A DNA stretch of 64,000 nt from Cladopsammia gracilis (taxonomy: Eukaryota; Cnidaria; Anthozoa; Scleractinia; Dendrophylliidae), in the NCBI GenBank assembly GCA_022457155.1, contig JAJGOT010000273.1, positions 374,501 through 438,500 on the forward strand. Direction: 5' to 3'. The position numbers were made by a program, and so were the translations under genes. Under the pieces are notes generated by a model. The model was not told the origin of the DNA and did not search any database. It saw only the letters and a program-made list of their open reading frames with translations. This document shows positions 13,201 to 25,200 of the stretch, piece by piece. Positions within the stretch are counted from its first letter, which is position 1; the number at the start of each line of letters is the position of its first letter.

Positions 13201-16200
13201 ACTTAGCCTTTGAAAATTATTACACCTCAAGCAAAGAAAATAGTCATAAAATCCTAGCCAAGTCGGAACGCAAGTCATAACTTGCGAAAACCTCAGTTCC
13301 CGTTTGGTCAAGGCTTAATGCATAGAAATTTTATTTTGGTTGATATTCTCAAAATAGTTTTTGTTTTCTTTTGTTAGAATGCGGAAGAACACTCCTAGAA
13401 AGCTCCGGTACTTTTGTATCACCTGGTTTTCCAAAGAGTAAAAAGTATAAACTCTGCGAATGGCGTATTTCGGTGACGCCTGGTGAGCGGATATCGCTGA
13501 ATTTTACCGCGTTTGGTCTCAGGCGAGGATCTGATAAATGCAGGGATGAGTACGTAGAGGTGAGGGATGGTCACTCAAGAACGGCGCCTCTGATTGGACG
13601 ATACTGTGGGAGAAAAACGCCGCCCGCGATATGGTCAACTGGAAGTAGATTATGGATAAGGTATTCGGCCGGTGCGGCAGAAACTAGGCAAGGATTCAAA
13701 GCAAGTTACAAAGGTGAGCCCTGTGAGAACTATCAAATAGACCATTTCCGAGTTGTTCTTAGCCTCCTTTTCAAACCGAGGCCAAGTGCAAAACCATTCA
13801 TATGGATATAAGTTTTATTTGCATGTGAAAGAAAACTCATTTTCATATGAATGGTTTTGCACTTTGTCACGGTTTGAAAAAGAGGCTAAAAGCATCTCGG
13901 AAATGGGCTATTCCTAATTCTATTCTCACTCGTGGTGGCAAGGCACAAGAACTTGATGTTAGTTTTTCAATATGTCGATAGAAAGACAATTAATTAGGAG
14001 GCAGTGCGGTTTAGTGGTTAGTGCGCGGGACTTGAAATCCGGAGGTCCGAGTTCAAGTCCCGTTCTGGCCACAAGCTGGAGTTGTTTCACGGTAGACCCG
14101 AGTTAACCCCTTGAACTCAATTTGAAGTATTTGTTTCTGTTATTTGAATACTCGGTCCCACTAACATGAACACTTCCCCAGGGCAATTAAATGTCATTTA
14201 TATATTTTATTAATACAACTGCAACATAGCAATGTACTTCTAAAAAAATCACTGTAGTAAACTAAGGATTAACTCTGGAAAAGGAAAGGAAAAACTATTG
14301 TTATGTAGCTGGAGATTTTCTCAATACAACGCGCGCGTTGATTGGTTGATTTATGGTCACATGATATCTAACAAACAAACATTCCCGCCAATTATGCTAA
14401 GCGAGCAACATTTGCGAAAGCGGGCAACAATTTTGACGTCAGAGGGTAACATTGGTAGTTTCTTGGTGTTGCGGATGGTGTGATCACCAAATGACGTAAA
14501 GCAAAAGATTCAAAAGACACTGAACAATACCCACACCACATTACAAAAGCTAACTAACAATGGCTTCCGCAACACCAAGAAACACCCGTAACATTGCACG
14601 GTTGCCCGCTGGCGCGATGTTTACCTCGAGTGCTCTGCGCATTTTTCAAACTGTCTGGTGTTGTGTTTTGTTTTGTGTGTGTTGCTATATAACATGTACA
14701 AATCACTTAATGTTTGATCCTTTGGGAAACAGTAAATTTTGTTTCCCACGAATCTCGATGTTTCCCTCGACTTCGTCCTTGGAAACATCAAGATCCTCGG
14801 GAAACAAAATTCGCCGTTTCCCTCGGTACCAGTCATTAAGTGTTTATTGTTCAACGTTTTGTTATTGCCCAGCCTCAACCCCAGCGCCATTTTTCTGGTT
14901 TACTGTAAGTGATTGTTATGATCTATTCTCGGGTATTGAAGTTTTTGTTGGAGAGCAAATCCAATGCTGTTTCAAAGTGCTGCTCGCTTAACAACAGTGC
15001 TGCACAAGAAAACGATCCGGTCAACCTGCGCCTTTTTTAAGCATTCTACATTCGAAAACACAAATTCAAACTCCATTCTCGCAAAGAATGCATCGAACTC
15101 AAAGACCTTTTGTTTTAATCATAACTATCTACAGAACTCAAAGACCTTTTATTCTAATCATTTATTGTTTATTACTATCTCCATTATTTTTACAGCTAAT
15201 TGTCTATTGCTCATTGTTATGGACTACTTATTATTCCTGTCACCCACGCCACAACATTATTTTATATCCTGTATTGTATAATATTTTCTCATTCCCTGAT
15301 GATGCCGTGTATTGGCGAAAGTTCGGACTAAATAAATACTGTAGCTTAAGGCCTCATTTGATCGGTTCATTCATCGCTAAGAGAGTTGAAGAATTATTGT
15401 ATCTTTATGTTGTGTCCCCAATTAGCGCTAGCTAAATACATTGACACATGAATAAAGTTCATCATCATCATCATCATCTAAAGGAAGGCTACACAGAAAA
15501 ATGCATGCCAAAAATAATAGTCTGTGATCGGTAAAGATAAAGTCGTACACAAACCACAGGAAGCCCACACCGCCGGAGCTTAGCCCGGTTTCCGTAACAT
15601 GAAGCAACTAGGAATATTGCTACTCCCCCCTGGATGGGATGCTAGTCCATCACAGGGTTACCCCCAGCATTTTGTCACCAGTAGCCATTTATACACCTGG
15701 GTGGAGAGAGACAACGTGGAGTAAAGTTTCTTGTCTAAGGAAACAACACGACGGCCGAGACCAGGCGTGCGTTTCTCGAAAGTCCCGAAAAGCTGTGTTG
15801 CGTGCAGAATGTTTACCAATAAAGATTCGGTTTTTGTTGAATTTGAAAGCTAAGCAATAAAATCTTACGTTTACTACACAACTTTAGCTGATTTGTGGGC
15901 TAAAAAGTTCAACGCCTTTCGTTAGAAACTACATTTAAAAAATTGCTTTCGGGCCCGAAAAGTCTCCGGGAGCTTCGAGAAACGCACGTCTGGCCACGAA
16001 CCACCGACATTCAAGTCCAAAGCACTTACTAATACACCACCGCGCTTTCACTTTAAGCGAGAGAAGTGCCTTTAAAATTTTATAAATTTTGAATTTTCAT
16101 TACAGCGGTTTGTGGTGGACGAATAAACAAGTTACAGGGAACCATTCAATCGCCAAATTACCCAGACTGGTATCCATCAAACAAGAAATGTACTTGGACA

Positions 16201-19200
16201 ATTTCCTTGCCAGAGGTTTGTATTATGCAGTTCTGAGGTCAATTTAGCTTTGCCTGCAGTGTAGGCGTTTTTTTTTTTTTTTTTTTTTTTTTTTTGGGGG
16301 GGGGGGGGGGTAAGGGGGGACGAGTGCTGAATGGTCAAGCCCAAATCATACCGTCCATAAGGACGTCGGACACCTTATTGATACTTATATAACGGAGTAA
16401 CTGGTTGGCTTTCAGTTAAGGTTAGGGGTAGCAGTTTATATAGTTAAATTTAGGACTAAGCAACCCGAGAAGCTGTAGGTGGTACGGTAGGCTATGTAAG
16501 CCAAAGCCTAGCTGTGGTCACAGGTTTAATCCTGAGTGGGGATTCAATAATGTGTCCGACGTCCTTCTGGACGGTATGATTTAGGCACAACCGTGCTAAA
16601 TTTAGTGTTTGGTCGCCATTTTGGTTTTGCACAACGTCGGGGGCTGGGCGAGCCTAACTCCCACACCCTTGGTCGAATCTTTTGACTCGCCTCAGTCTGC
16701 GGTTTTTTTTAAAAACGCAGCGCTCGTTCGCCCCCCAAATACGTCTGCTTTGCAGGCTAAATTTAGCTTTATCCTTTTAATATATACTCTCAGAAACAGT
16801 TCGACTTTTGATTATTGAATTATATTTTACATTTTTATCAATACAGTACCGAACAGAAGCAACCTAACAGCCAACTCAGATAAGAATGCATTTGCGCGCA
16901 AACCGCAAATCTATCAAAACCTTGAGATCCACAAAATGAAATCTACATTGTACCTAGAATTCATTTTGCGGATCTCGAGTTTTTGGCATGTTTGCGGTTC
17001 GCGTGCAAATGCATTCGGTACCGAGTTTTTTGTTAGGCTACTTCTGACCGGTACTACACTAGTCCACACTAATGCGTTTTTAAAAACCTCCGTTTTGGTT
17101 CCCCGAAAACGGATAAAAAGATTTGCGTCCACACTAGGAGCTGAAAAACGATGATCCGAAAATGCGTTTTCATCACCAGGATCTGCTGGGCTTTTTTCTT
17201 TTCAATACGCATGCTCCAGTGTCGCCAGCGATACTACGCGTTACTAGTTGTGACGTAAGCGTTTTTGGAAAGCTCCGTTTTTGCCGTCCATACTAAAACG
17301 ATAGACCTGCGTTTTCAAAAGTCTCCACTCTGAAAAGCGTTTTCGAGAACCTCCGTTTTCATAGATAAATATCTCCGTTTTTGATCGTTTTAGTGTGGAC
17401 GATCGGTAAAAACGGATAATAAAGTATGCGTTTTCAAACGAAAACGCATTCGTGTGGACGGGGCCTTGTCGATGACTGTGGGAGACGTTTCTCCCTCTTG
17501 CGAGTATCTAGTATACAGAACTAAAACAAAATTACGAGGACTCTGAAAAAGGAGTGACTAAGACAAATGCCACCGCTTCACCCGTAGGCCATGCACCGAA
17601 TACAGATCGCCAAGAAAGGGAGGGTGGGTCGTAACATTGAACTGTAGTCGTGTTGTTTTACTTTCTAAAGACCTCTAAATTTGCGATATTTTAACCAAGC
17701 AGTGCCCCACTTCAAAGAGAGAGAGAGAGAGAGATGAGGCTTGCATACCCATTTCCACGAAACATATGATTTGTGTGCAGAATTACTTTTCGTATTACTG
17801 AATAATAATATATTTTTAATGTACCGTCCTCATTCTCCATTTCTTTCTTTAGCATTCCAGGATTGGAATACGTTTCAATGCGTTCGATATCGAAAGCCAC
17901 AACAAATGCTTGTACGATTACCTTCAAATCTATGACGGACCCAACATATCCTCGCCCGTCTTAGGACGATTCTGCGGTAAAACCCTCCCCGGTGAGATAA
18001 AGAGCAACTCTAGTGAGCTGACAATACAGTTTGCCTCTGATGGAACTATTAACAAACCTGGGTTTTATTTGAACCTTTTTTCAGGTAATGATAGTACCTT
18101 GCTTACTGTTTGTTTGTTTATTTTTTATTTGTTCGTTTGTTTGTTTGTTTGTTCCATTTAATTATACCTTATGTTATTGTCTTATTGAGATCAGAAGGAC
18201 GGTCACTTGCTACTTGAAACGCGGTGCTCGTTCCTTTCTGAGGGTTAAAACAAAAAACAGTTTTTGCACCATTTTTGCAGGGTTTTCAGTTAACAATATT
18301 CGGACCGGGCTTTTTTTGGTCTTCTGGGACGGGGGAGGGGGTGGATTTCGCTCCCCCTTCGAAACTTCAAGAATATTAAAGCTATGGCTATTAAACTTGG
18401 AGGGCCAAAAGCGCCAAAATTGATACACTAGACCCGCGCTATCCAACGAAATCCTTATTCGAATTCCCTTCACAGCTCCTCCTAAAGTTTCAAACAAGCA
18501 CCCCCATCAGTTTTTGTTTAAGGCATGTATTCCCTATTGCAGAGACTAACGAGTGCAGAAAAAACAATGGCGGATGTGAACAGATTTGCGAGGATACACT
18601 TGGCGGACACCGCTGTTCGTGTAATCCTGGTTACGAACTCAGATCAAACAACAAAGACTGCGAAGGTAAATAACACAACGCTGAAGTCCACAGTGAAAGA
18701 GTTTAACTACTACTTGCAGCGGTGTGGGATGGTACAATTTTGATATAACAAGTCGAGAAATATAGCTATAAGATTTACAATAAAATAAAGCAAAACCACA
18801 AACTGTGATTCCTCAATGAGGTTGCTCTACAAACTGAGACATGAAATGGGAGTATTTCGACCATACTCACAACCGCAATAATATATATAATATATCAGTG
18901 AAGTTCTACATCCACATTCTACATTTACACCAATTGTACAAAACAATACTTATCTCAATTAAAAATCTAAATCTTGGACTTGAAAATGGACAATTCTACT
19001 TGTATTCATCAGTTTAGTTTCAACTCTTGCTACAAGTATGAAAAGAAAATGTGACACTGAAATTGATGCAAAAGGCTTGCATTAAGGCATGCAATCTTTG
19101 CGGGTTGATTGTAATTAGTGTGATTTGGGAAAATTCTTTGCGACCCGCTTAAAAATGATCATCTGATACTATACAGTATTCTGTTCTTTAGACTTGCAGG

Positions 19201-22200
19201 CGAAAGTAAAAATGAAACTGATTCTAACTTTTACAGTTACATGAAAGCTCGGAAAAAGTCTGTATTTACTTCATTGAAGCAAATTCGACAGCAAAGGTCC
19301 TTTATCCTCTATTCCGTTGTTTTGGTGACCATAAAAGGTTTTCCCATTTGTTTATACAGGTGCCTGTGGCGGAACACTAACGGCTCCAAAGGGCAACATT
19401 ACGTCCCCAAGTTACCCAGATAACTATCCCAAGAATAAAAACTGCCTATGGAAAATCACTGGACCAAAAGGACAAAGAATTTCACTGAAATTTAATGACT
19501 TTCAGTTGGAAGGAAATGCATACGGAGTAAGATTATTTTGAGAAAATGCTACAGTCGTATTTTGTAATATATTTCTTATGTATTAAAGGGGTATGTTGAT
19601 GAGTCATAAATATATTTCAATAGGCCATTTCCGAGTTGCTTTTTGTCTCGTTATCAAAGAGAGGCTTGGTGCACAACCTTTCATATGAAAATACGTTTTC
19701 ATACACATGTAAATAAAACTAATTTTCACATGAAAGATTGTGCACCAAGCCTCACTCTGATAACGAGACAAAAAGCAACTCGGAAATGGCCTATTCAGGT
19801 GTACTCTTGGAAAAATATGAATACATGCAAGAAAATACATTCATGTATTGTGGTTTATGCAGAAAGAGGGAGGAATGCAATGGTCTTGAATTCGTTGTAA
19901 GAGGGTTCAAATGCACTGTTATGTTAAGACAATTAAACAAAGTACTTATTGAAAAGCATTGCTTTCGATCTAAATGGTTCTTGTTTGCTCGGAAATAATG
20001 CAATGAATTTCCTTTTGTATTTCATTGTTGTTTCATTTGTTTTTCTTCTGCGGAGCATATTTTGTTCGTATTGTTGTTGCAGGTCGTGTGACTTATGTTT
20101 TATAATCTCTTAGGTATGTCGTTATGATTATGTTGAAATAAAAGATAAAGACGATGAAGTTCTTGGCAAGTTTTGCGGAGGAAAGCTTCCCCAGACAGTG
20201 ACGTCGTCATCCAATCTTATGTGGGTGCAGTTTCGATCTGATCACACCCAGACTAGAGGAGGATTTTCTGCTGTGTATTATGCAGGTAGCTATAGCAACT
20301 ATAGTTGAAGCTTTCAGATACCGTAAATCCTCTATTTAACCCTCAGGGGTGGCCTATTTATTTTAAGCATGTTTAAAGAAGGGGCTAATTGAATTTACAA
20401 AATGACAACCATATTTCGATCAATAAAATGTTACGCTTGTGTTTGATTCCGATTTATTACTTGAGCGAAGTAATAGAATTTCCCCCAAAGCTTGCGTGTA
20501 TTATGTGAATTAGTGTCCAGATCAATTATTAATTATTTAATATATCGTTAATAACACGGTTAATTGTTTCAGTTGTGAAGGACCGACAAGGAGGAAGGGA
20601 GAAAGAGGGGGCTTCATAAATTTTGTGCTCCAAAAAGGGGGATTATTATTATTATTTCTTTGTATTTTACTTACAAAACAAAAATATTTATATTAATATA
20701 TGAGGAAAGCAAATCAGGAATGGATTAGGGCACAGTATAGTAAGAACTAATTAGGGCCCTTAAACTATGTTTTAATTATTAATTATTATATTTACTATTA
20801 TTGAAGCTCGTTACTTATTAAAAAAAGAGATCGATAAATACAGGGAGGAACCTGACTAAAAGCTTAAACAGCCTGACATCAAATACATACACGTACTTGG
20901 AAAAAAGTTGTTTTTTTTTTTTTACTTTTTGGTTTGTTTCATTTGTATTTGACAAGGCTTAATAGCGAAGAGTCCGAACTCCATTGTTTATTAAATCTTT
21001 TGTTTGGAAGAATTCCCGTGGCCATATATAGCCATTTGTGGTTTACTTGCAAATTTCGTTCTTATTTTGGCAATTACAGACGAAGATGAATGCCAGAATA
21101 ACAATGGCGGATGTCAGAACACATGTGTTAACACTGTTGGTAGCTATATCTGTTCTTGTAGAGAAGGATTTGTGCTACAAAAGGACAAACACAGTTGTAA
21201 GGAAGGTAAAACTACTCTCAATGTCAGTTAATAACTATATACATTATGTCGAAGACATAGGATTACAACGAAAAACTCCGAGCTTAACCTATGACCACCC
21301 GCACACCGGTCAGATGCTCTTACCTACTTAGCTACTGGAAGGCTTGTGGCAAACTGGGTCATTTAAATCTGATAAAAACACGTGCTACAAGTTTTTTGAA
21401 CAACTTCAAAAACATTCCACAAAAAGCGTGTCCCTACAAAGATTAAGGCCCCGTCCACACGCATCCGGATATTTTTTAATCCGCAACTTTTTTGTTTCGG
21501 ATTAGAAAATATGCGCATCCACACGTAGCGTATTCGAATCGTATTTGCCCGTCCACACGTATCCGGATTCGCTCTTGTGCACAGGGCTCCTTTTTAAATG
21601 TTGTCAACAGAGCAAGCGCAAATGCCAACATTTTGTGCGCCGCGTTGTGCGAGTTTGGCGGCAAATTCGATTGCTTTCGCCAAGTTCAACTGTAAACACA
21701 TTATTAGACTTAAAATAAGTTCAAGTACAAGTGAAGCATTTCTGTCGGCCATGTTGAACATTCGCGCGGTTAAAGACTGGATCCGATACCGTTACGTCAG
21801 CGTATTAAAAAATATCCGGATTCGACCGTCCACACGATGCCGGATACGTGGACGGGGCCTAAACAAATGTGCTTTTGTGCAAAGATGAAATTAGCATACA
21901 AGAAAAATAAGTAGACTGATTAGACTGTGTCATACTGGCTTTGACGAAGTGATGATTCCAAGCTCCTGTCGAAACTGTTGGGATTTTACAGTTCTGAGGA
22001 AAAAATAACCTACTGAAAAATGCTATATCAAAGTTGACAGGTAAGGTGGATAAAACCTTTGACAATGTTTTCTCAGTGGCAGAGAATGAGTATAAACAAG
22101 AGGCTCCTAGCAGCCTATACTCATGCGCATGCGTAAGTAGGCTGTACCACAATGAAGGGAATGATTCTTCTAAGACTTATATATACCAAACATGAACATT

Positions 22201-25200
22201 GCTAATGTAAGTAGGGTTGTAGGAGACGCTGTCGTGACACTTGAGTAACGCTCTTTTACCGGAAGTGAGAGTAGCCGGAAGTCACTAAACAGGAAGTGTA
22301 GTGGAAAAGCTATGAACCGGAAGTGTACAATTTAAAATATGCGTGCATAAATTTGCATGCAAAATCGTGACACAAAAAATAAAAATAATAATAATAATAA
22401 AAATAACAAGAAAAACGGAGCCGAAACCTTACCTCATGCCGCTACGCGCATGAGTAATAAGCCACTTACATCTGTGAATCTCTCGCTTACCTGTCAATTT
22501 ACACGTGGGCGCTGGTGTCATTCAAATAACGGCTTACTTGCTAAACTGTTGGTTGCTTATTTTGTTGAAGAAGTTTCCAAGTAGAATAGCAAAAGGCTAG
22601 ATATCGTAAAACAGTACTGAACAAAAATATTAAAGTCACCATTTGTTGTACTAAGAATCCTGAATAATTACTACCCATAATAGTATTCTTTATATCAAGA
22701 TACGTGTGATCTTTATATAAAGATTACGTGTGGTCATTTCAAAATCATTCTCATTATAAATTAAACGATAATCGCATTGTTTGCACATTCAACCCCACTT
22801 TTCCCCGAGCCTGGAATCAAATCCCTCTCCGGGTTTTTCATAATGACCATGGATTACCGGGTATAAAGGTTCATGCCCGTGATCAATTTGATGTCTCTGA
22901 TAGGCTTATAGGCTTATGAATTATTAATGCATTTCTAAAGACTGAAACAAGGTAACTCCTGTTGGTTGTCCACATTATGGTGGTCCACATTCTGGGGGTC
23001 CACATTCCGGTGGTTAACTAGGTTTTATCTCCTTTCGCAGTGAATGAATGCGGTGCTACTCTAACAGCTCTATCAGGAGAGGTTACCTCGCCAAACTACC
23101 CCGGATCATACCAGTCGCACAGGGATTGCACGTGGAAGATTGTTGTTCCAGCAGGAAATCACCTAGAGCTTACCTTTACGGTAACAAATCGTTTAGTCCC
23201 TTTCATGCTGGTACTCAAATCGCCTCGTTTGGTGTTTTCGTCGTTATGGGGGTAGTCCTAAGGCGGGGGGGGGGGGGTAATACTCAGGTATAATAGTGAC
23301 TGGTTGGTGCAACCGTGCACACGCGCATGCGTAATGAACGGGTTATCGGTAACGGTGGCTTAAATTCACTCACTCACTCACTCTTCCACTCGCTCACTCC
23401 TTCCATCAGCTGTAAACTTAGTGACGTAATGCTTTGTTACGAATGCGTTTCGTAACAAGAACAACGTGAATCCAGCGATAACAATAACTAATTTGTTATA
23501 AACGAATATAAACAACAATAAACTTAAAGATGTTTCGCATTTCTAGTCCTCAATGCAACATTAAAATCGATCTAAAAGGATTTTTCAACCGAGACACGCG
23601 TTTTGATGTGTATCTACCTTAAAATAATGAAATTTAGTCTTTACTAAGCATGTTTTCCTCGGTGGTCGAGTGGTTTAGTGTCGGGAACAGGAGTTAGAAG
23701 GCGCGAGTTCAAGTCCAGCTCAGGACCTCTTTTTTTCTTTCTTCTTCTGACTGGACATTATGAAAGTGATGTACTATTCTTTTTTCTTTTTTTTTTCCTT
23801 GCGTCCGTCAAAAATAATTACGTTTTAAATAATTAAAAAAAAATATCGAATCGTGTCAGTGTGAAAGCATAAGCCCAATATTGCGTTACGTGTTAGCATT
23901 TTTATTTACGGGTTGGCTCTTAGGAGCCCTTGATTTGAGTTTGAAATTAGTTTTGATTTTTTGGGGGGTTAGAAAAATTTGTGATAACTTTTTCGGGGGT
24001 GAAAGATTTTGGTAAGGACATTTTTAGGGGTTGACCAAAAGCGAAACCCAGGGTTCTCATCTTTATGTCAAACAATTGTTTAAGTTCCATGTGCAAATGA
24101 CAAGGAGGAGTTCTGTTTCAGCGGTTAATTTATCATATTTTTTACCTTTTTTATGCAGACAAGGAAAGGACTTTTGTGGGGCTCACGTTCTGGTCCGATA
24201 GACTTTTGGGGGGTCTGGTTTTAGCCTAGTAGGACTTTTGTGTTTCTAACAAGTGAAAATGAGACATGACCCTAGATCCACCACTGTTTGTATAGGTCCA
24301 ACACATAATGATATTTGTTTTTCAGGAAATTGACATTGAGGAAGAAACGAATTGTCCTTTTGATTACGTCGAGGTGTTCTCCGGCTCAGGCAAACAAGCA
24401 GACAGTCTTGGGCGTTTTTGTGGTAGGCAGCCTCCCAGACCATTGCGATCAAGAAGTCACAAAATGGCAGTTAAGTTCCGCTCCGACAAAATAGTGAGCT
24501 CCAAAGGCTTCAGAGCGGAATACAAAGCAGGTGTAGTATTAAACGTTTAAATGCAGAGTACCACTCAACACTACGATAAATAGTGGTAACTTTCTTTCCG
24601 GATCTCCTTTATAAAGGGATGCGACTACTAGACGTCACCCAAAGTGTAGATAAACCATTTAAAATGCAAGGCTATTACAGCGGAAATTAAGAGCAGGTTT
24701 AATGACCAATATTTCGACTAGTAGAACTAGTCTTCCACAGGGCCAGCGTTGGAGTGAAAATAATATACAACGGCTCTGAAATTAACTTCTAAAATAAAGC
24801 AAGTTATCAGACTAGCCATTGTTTTGTACCTAGTACATTATATACGTCATTATATCTTGTTACATCTTAGTAAGATATTTTTCATGTAATCTTATATTAG
24901 CCAATCATGTACTTGTCATCTATATTCAAATTTTAGAACCGTTGTATATTATTTTCACTCCAACGCTGGCCCTTTTTTCATATTTAGTCTGATTTCAATT
25001 GCTTGTCCGATTGTAGATCTTAGATTTTTAATTTTAGCTGACTTATGACTATTATTACTAGTTCTAGTCGAAATATTGACCATTAAACCTGCCCTTAATT
25101 TCCGTTGTACTGGCCTTGCATTTTAAGGTGAGTATTGTTGGTGTGTTTGATCGCTTCATCATGTGTCATAACCTCGTCCGCAGGGGCGGGCATGGAAACC

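Noticed and set aside
13996..14075. Functional tRNA gene
   Set aside because: A- and B-boxes are present but the acceptor stem does not pair; better read as a SINE head. The same holds for 23655-23730 and 50780-50845.
14964..15435. Overlapping frames of 105 and 115 codons
   Set aside because: AT-rich, no domain, located inside an intron of the tolloid-like gene.
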